Below are positions 33,976-42,670 of a DNA stretch of 64,000 nt, piece after piece. Position 1 is the stretch's first letter; every line of letters begins with the position of its first letter. Below the pieces are notes generated by a model. That model searched no databases and was not told the origin of the DNA. It saw only the letters and a list, made by a program, of their open reading frames with translations. A program made the translations under genes and the position numbers. This stretch comes from Algoriphagus sp. NG3 (lineage in GTDB: Bacteria > Bacteroidota > Bacteroidia > Cytophagales > Cyclobacteriaceae), in assembly GCF_034119865.1 (NCBI RefSeq), contig NZ_CP139421.1, positions 5,434,501 through 5,498,500 on the forward strand. Reading direction: 5' to 3'.

Positions 33976-34857
33976 CTAGATCAGCTCTTCCACATGCTTT
34001 TGGATATTTGTTGAGAGTTTGGCCATGGGCAGATCATTGGGATCTGTCCCAAAAGGTTCTTCAATTTCTTCCGCTACCAATTCCAGACTAGCTAGGACAT
34101 AAAATATAAACGTGACGATAGGTGCCGCATAATATCCTAAAGAAAAAACATATCCCAAGGGTAGCGTGAGCACATAGGCCAGTATAAATTTCTTGATAAA
34201 TGAACTGTAGGAATACGGGATCGGTGTGTTTTTAATACGCTCACATGCCCCGCAGATATCTGTAAAGGACATCAGCTCTTGGTTCAGAATGATCAGCTGA
34301 TCACCGGTGATTTTTTTTGCTTTGTAAAGATCGTTTACTTTGCCAAACATCAATTTAGCCACTTGATTTGGGACATGTTTGTCCAGGTCGATAGCAGGCG
34401 TGATTTCATTGTCTTTTTTGTCATCCAGCATATACAAAGTGACTTTGTTTTGTAGATGCTCCTTAAGGGCATAAGCATACATGGGGATCGTTCTTCTGAA
34501 AAAATGCCTTGAATCTTTATCGGAGATGTCCAATATTCCCGCTAGCTTCAGGGCCAGGTTTCTGCTGTTGTTTACCAGCTGGCCCCAAAGTTTTCTTCCT
34601 TCCCACCATCTATCGTAAGCTGTGTTAGTCCGGAAAACAAGCAGCAGGGAAATGACAAAGCTCAGTAAGCTATGCATGATGGGGATATTCTGAACCCAGC
34701 TGTTCTTGCCAATCTTGAAGTAATCCATCTCCAGCCATGCTATTCCTAGCGAATAGATAAAAATCAACACCATAAAAGGACTGAGCTTAACAAGTGTGTC
34801 AGATTTTTGTACTAGAAACAAAATTTTGAACCAGTCTTTGGGGTTGTATCCTTTCAT
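33976..34857 (-). CDS. Bestrophin-family (UPF0187) membrane channel
   Basis: A 293-residue inner-membrane protein of the bestrophin family, pentameric ion channels. Membrane segments lie at about 22-42 and 60-80 and in a third pair near 215-255; the family stretch LLVFRTNTAYDRWWEGRKLW is clear, as is the late EEIEEPFGTDPNDLP. Bacterial bestrophins conduct cations in known cases, anions in animals. It ends 48 bases before the HipA-like gene on the same strand. Confidence 0.9.
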   Translation of the reverse strand: MKGYNPKDWFKILFLVQKSDTLVKLSPFMVLIFIYSLGIAWLEMDYFKIGKNSWVQNIPIMHSLLSFVISLLLVFRTNTAYDRWWEGRKLWGQLVNNSRNLALKLAGILDISDKDSRHFFRRTIPMYAYALKEHLQNKVTLYMLDDKKDNEITPAIDLDKHVPNQVAKLMFGKVNDLYKAKKITGDQLIILNQELMSFTDICGACERIKNTPIPYSYSSFIKKFILAYVLTLPLGYVFSLGYYAAPIVTFIFYVLASLELVAEEIEEPFGTDPNDLPMAKLSTNIQKHVEELI

Positions 34858-34930
34858 TATTTGAAAAATATGGTTGTGTAGAAAGAAGGAAAATAAGAAT
34901 TAAGCGGCTGTTCTCCCAGGTGATGTAATT

Positions 34931-35536
34931 CTAATTTGTTGAAATTAGCTTATCATGGATCTTCAGTACCTGAGGAATTAACAGTTTATTGTCCGTATTC
35001 TTTATTACAAAATCCGCCAGTTCATTTTTTTGCTCATCGGGAAGCTGCTGGTTGATGATCTGGTGTACTTGTTCTTCTGATCGAAATGGATCTCTCATCA
35101 TGGTTCTGGCTAAACGGACTTTGAGGGGAGAGCTTACATTGATCACAAAGTCCAAGGCATCATTACTGCCTGTCTCAAAGATTAATGCCGCTTCTTTTAG
35201 TACATAAGGGGAGGAGTGGGTAGAAGCCCAGTCAGAAAAATCCCTTCCCACTGCCGGATGTACCAGGGAATTTATTGTTTTTACTCTTTCAGGATCAGAA
35301 AAAACTTTTTTTGCCAGAAAATCCCGGTTTAGACTGCCCTCGGGTAAATAGGAATCATCTCCGAATTCATGCCTAATTTGGGTTTTTAATTGTCCGTCAT
35401 TTTGCATAAGCCACTTAGCCCTGTCATCGGCGGAATAAACGGGAATGCCGAGAATGGAAAAAATCTTGGCCACAGTGGTTTTTCCTGAGCCTATCCCTCC
35501 GGTAATTCCAACCAATGTGGGCGAATTCTTATTCAT
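34931..35536 (-). CDS. coaE: Dephospho-CoA kinase
   Basis: Catalyses the last step of coenzyme A synthesis. The 201-residue protein has the P-loop GITGGIGSGKTTVAKIF and the downstream VYSADDRAKWLM and VLKEAALIFETG. It overlaps the YbbR gene by 8 bases and closes a long minus-strand run from nusB. Confidence 0.96.
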   Translation of the reverse strand: MNKNSPTLVGITGGIGSGKTTVAKIFSILGIPVYSADDRAKWLMQNDGQLKTQIRHEFGDDSYLPEGSLNRDFLAKKVFSDPERVKTINSLVHPAVGRDFSDWASTHSSPYVLKEAALIFETGSNDALDFVINVSSPLKVRLARTMMRDPFRSEEQVHQIINQQLPDEQKNELADFVIKNTDNKLLIPQVLKIHDKLISTN

Positions 35537-36494
35537 ACTTGAGTCTTAAAATAGACGGAGTGATTACGATTTGATCTAAATAGTCAGGCTGCGGTCTTAC
35601 CTGAACGCTAATGGTACTGTCCTCCTTATTTCGTTTGTAATAATCCAGTACAGCTTCGAATTCAATATCTTTCAATGCCCCCACTTTTCGCTCATCCACC
35701 AGATAGGAAATCATGATTACCACATCTTCATCTGCCAGTGTCGCATTGGAAGGGAAGTGGGTTTTGTTGATTTTGAGCCGTTTGTTGCCTTCCAGAAATT
35801 CAACCACCTCAAACTTTACATTTATGTTTTTTTCATCGAACTGCATTAGACCACCTAACGATTCTGGCACCTCCAATTCGATGTTTTTATCGATAGATTT
35901 GTTAAGTCGGTTTTCATTCAAAGCTATTGGAAAAGTTTTGCCAAGGCTATCGATGATGGAACTGGGGCCTTTGAGTGTGATGGTTTCAGGATCAAAGGCT
36001 ATGCGGTCTATAATCCTGAAGTTCTTCGCCATGCTAAAGCTATTGGAATCAAGAACTGGTTTTACTTTTAGTGTTTTGATCCTGTCAACCCGAAATTTGA
36101 GTGAATCCTCCAATACGGAAACTAGCTGGGTAGGGGAAAGGAATTCTCCTAAGTAGCGTTTAAGGTCAGAGGTGAGAATAAAATTTTTATCTGCGGGATT
36201 ATTGAGCTCTATCGGATAGGCATCACTGTTGAAATTGAAATATTTTCTGAGCAGATCCCAGCCGTTACCGGAGATTTCTATTTCCAACGTCTCGGGGAGT
36301 GGTGCTACCGCTATGTATTGATTTTGGTCAAAAGATATTTCTACCGGAAAATCAACCACAGTGTTATAATCGTCCTTATTCAGGGCGTTTAAAATCCAAA
36401 AAGTGGTAGCTGCTGCTATGCAGAGAACTACCACTTTTAGATTAGAGACTTTTCTGGGACTGATCCTTTTGGAGGATTTATTAGTTTCCGGCAA
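35529..36494 (-). CDS. YbbR-like domain protein (CdaR-related)
   Basis: Membrane-anchored extracytoplasmic protein of 321 residues with one N-terminal membrane helix (about 18-40, VVLCIAAATTFWILNAL) and repeated YbbR-type beta modules (for example IAFDPETITLKGPSSIIDSL). In Gram-positives CdaR regulates a diadenylate cyclase, but no cdaA gene is adjacent here, so that role is not implied. It uses a TTG start (36492-36494), 8 bases after the yajC stop. Confidence 0.85.
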   Translation of the reverse strand: MPETNKSSKRISPRKVSNLKVVVLCIAAATTFWILNALNKDDYNTVVDFPVEISFDQNQYIAVAPLPETLEIEISGNGWDLLRKYFNFNSDAYPIELNNPADKNFILTSDLKRYLGEFLSPTQLVSVLEDSLKFRVDRIKTLKVKPVLDSNSFSMAKNFRIIDRIAFDPETITLKGPSSIIDSLGKTFPIALNENRLNKSIDKNIELEVPESLGGLMQFDEKNINVKFEVVEFLEGNKRLKINKTHFPSNATLADEDVVIMISYLVDERKVGALKDIEFEAVLDYYKRNKEDSTISVQVRPQPDYLDQIVITPSILRLKYE

Positions 36495-36502
36495 AATTCA
36501 AT

Positions 36503-36820
36503 TTATTTTTTTGGTTCTGGCTTTCTGGAGAAATCCAGTGAAATAGCGGACTTTTCCACTTTTACTTTCAACCCTCTATCTAACTCCAGGATGACCGTGT
36601 CTCCTTCTACAGCACTTACCTTGCCATGAAGCCCACCTATCGTCACCACTTCATCCCCTTTTTTTATTTCTTCAATAAATTTTTTGCTTTCCTTCTGTTT
36701 TTTCTGCTGTGGTCTGATCATGAAAAAATACATAATCAGAATAATAGAACCAAATAGGAAAACCTGTCCTAAAATCCCACCGCCGCCTGCTGCAGCTTGT
36801 GCCAATACTGTTGAAATCAT
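36503..36820 (-). CDS. yajC: Preprotein translocase subunit YajC
   Basis: Small inner-membrane accessory of the SecDF translocon, 105 residues. One N-terminal membrane helix (about 12-40) leads into the hallmark MYFFMIRPQQKKQKES and a basic cytosolic domain with GDEVVTIGGLHGKVSAVEGD. Only 2 bases separate it from the DUF1573 gene. Confidence 0.96.
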   Translation of the reverse strand: MISTVLAQAAAGGGGILGQVFLFGSIILIMYFFMIRPQQKKQKESKKFIEEIKKGDEVVTIGGLHGKVSAVEGDTVILELDRGLKVKVEKSAISLDFSRKPEPKK

Positions 36821-36822
36821 AA

Positions 36823-37365
36823 TTATCGTTTAACCGGGCCAACTGGAGCGGCCGTGCCTGCATTTTTTGGAGTGACTGTGCCTTTTAGTTTCAGTCGGGT
36901 CACATTAGGATTGGTATTTGCCTGTATGCTTACCGTAGGAGCCTGAGCACCTGATTTGTTATTTGAATCAAAAACTACTTTAACAAAACCTTCCTCACCA
37001 GGCTTTACTGGTGCTTTTGTCCAATCAGGGCTGGTGCATCCACATGAAGCGGTGATATTGGAAATTACCAAAGGTGCTTGGCCATTGTTGGTGAATTTGA
37101 AGATATGCTCTACTACTTTACCTTCATTGATGGCTCCAAAGTCATGTTCCATTTCGGGGAATTGAAATGCGCCTAAGGTAGAAGGATCTGCTGCTGTGGT
37201 AGCCTGTGCGTTCACTGGAGTGACAGAGGTATTGCTGGTCTCAAGCTGGGCTATTTTATCCTCCAGCGCTTTGATCTTGGCATCCTGATCACTTTTTTGG
37301 TCGCAGGAAACTCCCAATGCGAGGATGGCGGAGAAAACCGCCACGTTCATTATGTTCGATTTCAT
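36823..37365 (-). CDS. DUF1573 lipoprotein
   Basis: Envelope lipoprotein of 180 residues. The lipobox ILALGVSC places the acylated cysteine at about residue 21; a short coiled coil (KIKALEDKIAQLETS) follows, then a DUF1573 immunoglobulin-like domain beginning FPEMEHDFGAINEGKVVEH with the typical ITASCGCTSPDWTKAPVKPG. The ATG at 37363-37365 is chosen because it starts the signal peptide; a longer frame to 37410 has no signal. Function unknown; conserved in Bacteroidota near yajC. Confidence 0.9.
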   Translation of the reverse strand: MKSNIMNVAVFSAILALGVSCDQKSDQDAKIKALEDKIAQLETSNTSVTPVNAQATTAADPSTLGAFQFPEMEHDFGAINEGKVVEHIFKFTNNGQAPLVISNITASCGCTSPDWTKAPVKPGEEGFVKVVFDSNNKSGAQAPTVSIQANTNPNVTRLKLKGTVTPKNAGTAAPVGPVKR

Positions 37366-37461
37366 ATAATTATAGATTTTTCTTGATGGCCATATGGAAT
37401 CTCGCATCACAGATGATCATTCCTTCGTCTGACATTCTCGTCATGCTCGATTTCATACTGA

Positions 37462-37764
37462 TTAATTTTTTTCCTGATTGATTTGATCTATTAACTTATT
37501 GACATCGCTCAGCAGGTTCTCCGCTTTGTTTTTCGCTTCAGAAATTACGCGCTTGCCCTCTGTTTTTGCCTCATTTAGATGGATTTCCTTACCATCCATC
37601 AAATCATCTATCAGTTCTTCCAGCTCTTTTTTGTATTTGGAAAGCTGGAAGGAAAGACGGTCACGGGTATTAGTGCCCGTATCAGGGGCAAAAAGTACTC
37701 CAAGTGCCGCTCCTGCGCCTGCACCGATTAGAAATGCGATGAGTGAATTACTGCTCTTGCTCAT
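37462..37764 (-). CDS. YtxH-domain protein
   Basis: A 100-residue protein with one N-terminal glycine-rich membrane segment (SLIAFLIGAGAGAALGVLFA) and the YtxH signature FAPDTGTNTRDRLS, then a lysine/glutamate-rich helix (about 40-95). Members are stress- or envelope-associated but poorly characterised. Located 7 bases after nusB. Confidence 0.88.
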   Translation of the reverse strand: MSKSSNSLIAFLIGAGAGAALGVLFAPDTGTNTRDRLSFQLSKYKKELEELIDDLMDGKEIHLNEAKTEGKRVISEAKNKAENLLSDVNKLIDQINQEKN

Positions 37765-37771
37765 AGTTATA

Positions 37772-38959
37772 TTATTTATTGTCCAAAAGTCCTCTACCGC
37801 TCTTACGGATTTCTCCGCTTTCGGTTAACTCCTTCGACATCACATCCAGCAGCCCATTGACAAATTGTTTGCTTTTAGGTGTACTGTATGTTTTTGAGAT
37901 ATCGATATACTCGTTGATACTTACTTTTACCGGGATACTAGGGAAGTTTTTCATCTCTGCTATCGCCATGGAAATAATTACCTTATCTGTGAAAGCGAGT
38001 CTGTCTATATCCCAGTTTTTGGTTTTTTGAGTGATAAGTGCCTTACTGGCTGCATCATTTTCAATGGTGAAGTTAAAGATATTTTGAAAAAACTCCTTAT
38101 CCTCATCCCAATTCATGGCAATCTCGGGCATTTCACTTTCGTTTTCCTCCTGTAGATTGGCCGCATTTTTCAGAACTTTGGAGGCCAGGCTTCTCACTAC
38201 CGATTTGTCTTCAGTCCAGTTGAGATCTTTTTCTGAGAAGAAATTCAAAATCACCTCGTTTTTGAAAATGACTTTTTTCAGCAAGCTATCCACTAGTTCG
38301 AAGTCTTCTTCAAGGGTAGGAGTGTCCAAAAGCAGGTAAGCCTGATATTGCTCAGATGGCTTGATATAATCCCGGAACCATTCTCTGATTTCTAGTTCTA
38401 TGTCATCTAAATTGGCATTATATCTAATTACTGCCGCACGATAGGAATCTGATTCGCGCAGCGATGCCAGAATCTTGTTGTTTGGGAAATTGAGTTCATT
38501 TCCAAATGCAACAGGGCTACTATTGCCAGTAAATTTCTTTTTCTTTTCGATTTCCTTTTGTACATGGTTGGCAAAAGCCTGTAACAACTCTATCGCCAGC
38601 AGATATAGTTGTGGGATACGTTCTGCCGACACCACCATGTTTTTGAGCAGGAAATCATGGTCTTTTGCATTTGCGTCATGGTATTTTTTCAATGCTTCTA
38701 GAACCACTTGCTTCACTTTACGGCCTGCCTCGCTTGATTTGATCAGGTCAGTTGTTGAGAGGTTTCGTTCAAAAAGGGCAATTGCCTCCTCAGCTTCCTT
38801 GTTGAGCGCTGTTTTATCCTGAACTTCCATGCTGTTCAGATCCGGCAAAAATGAGGTTCTGATAAAATCTTTGGCTAGGTTAAGATTAGAACCTTTACAC
38901 TGTTCGTAAGCATAGAGGTTTTGAAAGGCCTTTACTCTTAATATTCTTCTGTTTAGCAT
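37772..38959 (-). CDS. nusB: Transcription antitermination factor NusB (long Bacteroidota form)
   Basis: Binds boxA RNA with NusE during rRNA transcription. The 395-residue protein is far longer than the 140-residue E. coli NusB. The recognisable NusB core is C-terminal (about 275-370: FTDKVIISMAIAEMKNFPSI, VSINEYIDISKTYSTPKS, QFVNGLLD), while the N-terminus keeps MLNRRILRVKAFQNLYAYEQ, the normal NusB opening. The extra 200 residues in the middle are helical and occur in Bacteroidota homologues. It leads the minus-strand run to coaE. Confidence 0.92.
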   Translation of the reverse strand: MLNRRILRVKAFQNLYAYEQCKGSNLNLAKDFIRTSFLPDLNSMEVQDKTALNKEAEEAIALFERNLSTTDLIKSSEAGRKVKQVVLEALKKYHDANAKDHDFLLKNMVVSAERIPQLYLLAIELLQAFANHVQKEIEKKKKFTGNSSPVAFGNELNFPNNKILASLRESDSYRAAVIRYNANLDDIELEIREWFRDYIKPSEQYQAYLLLDTPTLEEDFELVDSLLKKVIFKNEVILNFFSEKDLNWTEDKSVVRSLASKVLKNAANLQEENESEMPEIAMNWDEDKEFFQNIFNFTIENDAASKALITQKTKNWDIDRLAFTDKVIISMAIAEMKNFPSIPVKVSINEYIDISKTYSTPKSKQFVNGLLDVMSKELTESGEIRKSGRGLLDNK

Positions 38960-38976
38960 GTCTTAGGAATGAGTTG

Positions 38977-38984
38977 CAAATATA
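38977..38984 (-). promoter_or_regulatory. Probable -7 element of the nusB operon
   Basis: The minus strand reads TATATTTG, an exact TAnnTTTG match, 17 bases before the nusB ATG, implying a very short leader. No -33 box was recognised. Confidence 0.5.
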
Positions 38985-39022
38985 GGCAATTTGATGGGGC
39001 TATCACCTAGTTATAAGGGACA

Positions 39023-39056
39023 AAAAAACCACCGGATGTGATTCCCGGTGGTTTTG
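39023..39056 (-). terminator. Rho-independent terminator of the leucine dehydrogenase gene
   Basis: AAAACCACCGG / CCGGTGGTTTT, an 11-bp perfect stem, followed on the minus strand by a T run. It separates leucine dehydrogenase from the nusB promoter. Confidence 0.92.
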
Positions 39057-39076
39057 AATTTGATAGGTACTTTTGT

Positions 39077-40177
39077 TTAGTAGGATAGCTTTACCTTACC
39101 TATGGCTTCGATCCTTGCCTTTGCAGTTTCTATGGCTGCTTGCTGGGCAGGGATGTTTTCTTTTTCGGATTTATGCAGGATGCCCAGGCAGGTGTCGTAT
39201 ATTTTTTCAGTTTGTCTATATACGGTGTCTCTGTTGTATCCTCCGAAATATTCCGCGCCTACATTGATCACTCCACCGGCGTTGATCAGGAAATCCGGTG
39301 CATACACAATCCCTTTTTCGATGAGCATGCGTCCATGTTTATTTTCATCTTGCAATTGGTTGTTTGCACCACCTGCGATTACTGCACATTTCAAACGGTC
39401 GATGGTCTGGTCGTTGATGGTGGCACCAAGCGCACATGGGGAGTAGATGTCCATCTCCAAGTCATAAATTACGGCTGGATCTACTATCTGGGCTCCCGTA
39501 GCTTTTGCCACTGCCAGTAGCTTGTCTTCGAAGATATCAGTTATCAGGACATTTGCCCCTTCTTTGACCAAGTGCTCAATCAGGTATTTGCCCACCTGTC
39601 CAACACCCTGTACAGCTATCCTTTTTCTAGCTAAGGAATCTGATCCAAATGCTTTTTTGGCAGCTGCTTTCATACCCATATAGACCCCATAGGCAGTCAC
39701 AGGTGACGGATCCCCTCCACCGCCTTTGATCTCCGGAAGTCCAGTGACATGACGTGTCTCCATTCCAATATATTCCATATCGGATGTGTTCATGTTCACA
39801 TCTTCGGCAGTGACATACCTGCCGCCTAAGCTCTGTACGAATCTTCCAAAGCGACGAAGGAAAGCCTCGTTTTTTAACTTAGGGTCACCTAGAATGACAG
39901 CTTTGCCACCGCCCAGATTTAAGCCGGCAAGCGCATTTTTAAAGGTCATGCCTCTGGAAAGACGCAATACGTCTGTGATAGCCTCCTGTTCAGAAGCATA
40001 AGGCCACATGCGGGTGCCGCCCAGTGCAGGCCCCAAGGTGGTGTTGTGAATTCCGATCAATGCCTTTAGACCGGTTGCTTCATCATTACAGATCACGAGT
40101 TGCTCATGATCCATGGTTGTGATTTGGCCAAAGATTGAACCTTCACTTACTGTTTCGGTAGCTTTAATCTCTAACAT
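39077..40177 (-). CDS. Leucine dehydrogenase (Glu/Leu/Phe/Val dehydrogenase family)
   Basis: NAD-dependent oxidative deaminase of branched-chain amino acids. The 366-residue length matches leucine dehydrogenases; segments GPALGGTRMWPY, GLNLGGGKAVILGDP (catalytic lysine) and TAEDVNMNTSDMEYI are typical, and the Rossmann motif is VQGVGQVGKYLIEHL. Closely related valine and phenylalanine enzymes cannot be excluded from sequence alone. It is a single-gene unit with promoter and terminator. Confidence 0.9.
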   Translation of the reverse strand: MLEIKATETVSEGSIFGQITTMDHEQLVICNDEATGLKALIGIHNTTLGPALGGTRMWPYASEQEAITDVLRLSRGMTFKNALAGLNLGGGKAVILGDPKLKNEAFLRRFGRFVQSLGGRYVTAEDVNMNTSDMEYIGMETRHVTGLPEIKGGGGDPSPVTAYGVYMGMKAAAKKAFGSDSLARKRIAVQGVGQVGKYLIEHLVKEGANVLITDIFEDKLLAVAKATGAQIVDPAVIYDLEMDIYSPCALGATINDQTIDRLKCAVIAGGANNQLQDENKHGRMLIEKGIVYAPDFLINAGGVINVGAEYFGGYNRDTVYRQTEKIYDTCLGILHKSEKENIPAQQAAIETAKARIEAIGKVKLSY

Positions 40178-40202
40178 TTGAACTTAGCTTTTTAGAATGT
40201 GT

Positions 40203-40210
40203 TATATTTG
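40203..40210 (+). promoter_or_regulatory. Probable -7 element for the ABC transporter gene
   Basis: TATATTTG is an exact TAnnTTTG match 111 bases upstream of the ABC transporter start. It would begin a transcript that runs antisense across the leucine dehydrogenase promoter. Confidence 0.4.
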
Positions 40211-40237
40211 GGTGTTCCTTTATGAAATCAGCCAATA

Positions 40238-40267
40238 CAAAATTAAATACTTTTATTGGCGTTCAAA
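40238..40267 (-). promoter_or_regulatory. Leucine dehydrogenase promoter (TTTG ... TAATTTTG)
   Basis: On the minus strand TTTG (40267-40264) and TAATTTTG (40245-40238) match the Bacteroidota -33 and -7 boxes with 18 bases between; the -7 box lies about 60 bases before the ATG. Confidence 0.6.
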
Positions 40268-40320
40268 GGATTAATATATACAGTTTTCTTAAACTTATTC
40301 CACGTTTTTAAAATTTTTAT

Positions 40321-42111
40321 TTGGTGAAACCACTTTGGCGACTCAATAGGTATTTGTACAGGTACAAGGGATTGATCCTTTTGGGGATAGTTTTTACGGT
40401 GATATCAAATATTTTCGTAATTATCCCTGCGCAGTTGGTTAGACTGGCGATAGATTATGTGGTTGAGAGTTTTTCCATCTATCAGCCTTTTTCAAAGGGT
40501 GGAATGGGTGGACAGGCACAGGATATTTTTTTAAAGTTCGTTGTTGTCTTCGGTGTTTTGATCTTAGTGATGGCATTGCTAAGAGGGATTTTCCTTTTCT
40601 TCATCCGACAGACAATCATAATTATGTCCAGAAAAGTGGAGTATGATATGAAGAATGATATCTACGACCACTACCAGAAACTCCCTTTAAGTTTTTACAG
40701 AAAAAATAGTACGGGGGACTTGATGGCGAGGATTACTGAAGACGTAAGCCGTGTGAGAATGTACCTTGGTCCGGCTATTATGTATGGTCTGAACTTGCTG
40801 ATTCTCTTTCCCCTGGTGATCACTTACATGATCACCGTCAACCCTATGTTGACACTTTATACGCTCCTGCCTCTTCCAGTGCTTTCGCTGAGCATATATT
40901 ATGTGAATAATATGATCAATGAGCGGTCTGAGAAGATCCAGCGAAGCCTGAGTGAGCTTAGCACGTTTGTGCAAGAGGCATTTTCGGGAATTCGGGTGTT
41001 GAAGGCTTTCGTCAGGGAAAAGGATAGTGCCAATGACTTTGCCAATGCAAGTGAAGACTATAAGGTGAAATCTATCCGTCTGACGAGAGTGAATGCTTTG
41101 TTTTTCCCTATCATCATGGCGCTGGTGGGGATCTCTACGATAATCACTGTATATGCAGGCGGTCTTCAGGTCATAAGCGGGGAAATTGGCTATGGTGTCA
41201 TTGCCGAATTCATCCTGTATGTAAATATCCTTACCTGGCCGGTGACGTCTCTGGGTTGGGTGACAAGTATTGTGCAGCGCGCGGCTGCCTCACAGACCAG
41301 GATCAATGAATTTTTGGATGAGAAAAATGATATTATAAGCACTGGGGAAATAAAAGCTGAAATCCAAGGTACTGTACAGATGGAAAATGTATCGTTCATT
41401 TATCCTGATTCAGGAATAGTGGCATTGCAGGATGTTAGTTTTAAAATTGAGGAAGGCCAGACGCTTGGAATTATTGGGACGACGGGTTCAGGTAAATCTA
41501 CCATTGCAAACCTACTGATGCGCATGTATGATCCTAGTGCCGGGGAGATTAAAGTGGACGGTAAATCCATAACAGCCCTTGCCATAGCTGACCTTAGAAG
41601 GCAAATCGGTTATGTGCCCCAGGATGTCTTTTTGTTCTCTGACACTATCGGCAATAACATTGCTTTTGGGATAGAGAAGCCGGATTCGGCCATTATAGAA
41701 AAGGCTGCAAAAGATGCGGACGTTTACCAGAATATTGTGGAGTTTCCCAAGGGGTTTGAAACTATGCTGGGCGAGCGGGGCATTACCCTTTCAGGAGGGC
41801 AGAAGCAGCGTGTGTCCATAGCACGTGCAATAGCCAAAGAACCTAAGATTCTTATACTCGATGATTGTCTATCTGCTGTGGATACCAAAACCGAAAATGT
41901 GATCCTGACTGCGCTGAAGAGCATTATGCAAAACCGTACTTCCATTATCATTTCTCACCGGGTCTCCTCTGCCAAACTTGCCGATCAGATTATCGTACTG
42001 GATGACGGGAGGGTAGTAGAGCGCGGAAACCACCGCTCGCTGATGGAGCAGAAAGGAGTGTATGCTGAGCTTTATGAAAAGCAGACAAGTGGTGAATCTG
42101 TTGATGATTAA
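40321..42111 (+). CDS. ABC exporter, MsbA/multidrug type
   Basis: Half-transporter of 596 residues: six membrane helices in the N-terminal domain (about 15-310) and a C-terminal ATPase. Walker A GTTGSGKST, signature LSGGQKQRVSIARAIA, Walker B ILILDDCLSAVD and the H-loop IIISHRVSSA are all present. Note Walker B ends DD where the catalytic glutamate usually follows, so the second carboxylate is Asp, which can lower hydrolysis and suggests a degenerate site or a heterodimer partner. The start is TTG at 40321 or GTG at 40324. Substrate unknown. Confidence 0.92.
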   Translation: MVKPLWRLNRYLYRYKGLILLGIVFTVISNIFVIIPAQLVRLAIDYVVESFSIYQPFSKGGMGGQAQDIFLKFVVVFGVLILVMALLRGIFLFFIRQTIIIMSRKVEYDMKNDIYDHYQKLPLSFYRKNSTGDLMARITEDVSRVRMYLGPAIMYGLNLLILFPLVITYMITVNPMLTLYTLLPLPVLSLSIYYVNNMINERSEKIQRSLSELSTFVQEAFSGIRVLKAFVREKDSANDFANASEDYKVKSIRLTRVNALFFPIIMALVGISTIITVYAGGLQVISGEIGYGVIAEFILYVNILTWPVTSLGWVTSIVQRAAASQTRINEFLDEKNDIISTGEIKAEIQGTVQMENVSFIYPDSGIVALQDVSFKIEEGQTLGIIGTTGSGKSTIANLLMRMYDPSAGEIKVDGKSITALAIADLRRQIGYVPQDVFLFSDTIGNNIAFGIEKPDSAIIEKAAKDADVYQNIVEFPKGFETMLGERGITLSGGQKQRVSIARAIAKEPKILILDDCLSAVDTKTENVILTALKSIMQNRTSIIISHRVSSAKLADQIIVLDDGRVVERGNHRSLMEQKGVYAELYEKQTSGESVDD

Positions 42112-42202
42112 GCTTTTTAATTCATTTTGTGCTAAATTATTAAGCATTGGGAGGAAAAGTATTTATCTTGATGGATATCAGGAGGTTTAACTATTTTTAG
42201 TC

Positions 42203-42520
42203 ATGGAAGAAAAAAAATCAACAACTCAGGACATAGAGCAGGTACTCAGGGAAATCGGTGATAAAATCGAAGAGCTGGTCAAAAAAGGTGCTGATGCAGG
42301 TATGGATGCCAAAGAGGATATAGAGAAGAAAATCCAGGAATTAAAGGACGATAAGACTACTCTGGAAGCAGAATTTAAAAAAGGCAAAGAAATGCTCGAG
42401 CGGGAGTTTAGAGAGCGGTCAGAAGATCTGAAACCTAAACTGGAAGAGTCGAAGGGCTTATTAAAGGAGGGATTGAAACAGATCGGTCTTGCATTTAAGA
42501 CACTTTTTTCAAAAAAGTAA
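42203..42520 (+). CDS. Charged coiled-coil protein
   Basis: A 105-residue soluble protein made almost entirely of K, E, D, L and R in a heptad-like pattern (IEQVLREIGDKIEELVKKGA, FRERSEDLKPKLEESKGLL). No signal or membrane segment. I recognise no named family. It may be transcribed with the ABC exporter, whose stop lies 91 bases upstream. Confidence 0.72.
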   Translation: MEEKKSTTQDIEQVLREIGDKIEELVKKGADAGMDAKEDIEKKIQELKDDKTTLEAEFKKGKEMLEREFRERSEDLKPKLEESKGLLKEGLKQIGLAFKTLFSKK

Positions 42521-42636
42521 CAGTCCCCGTATTTTATTCTCCCAGTAGCATGATATCAAGCCTGCTACCGAACAGCCAGACATGAGCAAAGCTTCACCAT
42601 TAGGCCTTCAAAATAAAGCAACAAGTATATAAAGCG

Positions 42637-42670
42637 ACACAGCCCGGGTAACCCCTGGGCTGTGTTGTTA
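42637..42670 (+). terminator. Terminator between convergent genes
   Basis: ACACAGCCC / GGGCTGTGT, a 9-bp stem with an 11-base loop, followed by TGTTATTTTT on the plus strand. It ends the coiled-coil transcript and abuts the stop of the convergent SurA-like gene. Confidence 0.85.

Noticed and set aside
35529..36494. Cyclic di-AMP control by the YbbR protein
   Set aside because: No diadenylate cyclase gene is in the neighbourhood; YbbR modules alone do not establish the role.
37366..37410. Upstream start for the DUF1573 lipoprotein
   Set aside because: The lipoprotein signal begins at the ATG at 37365.
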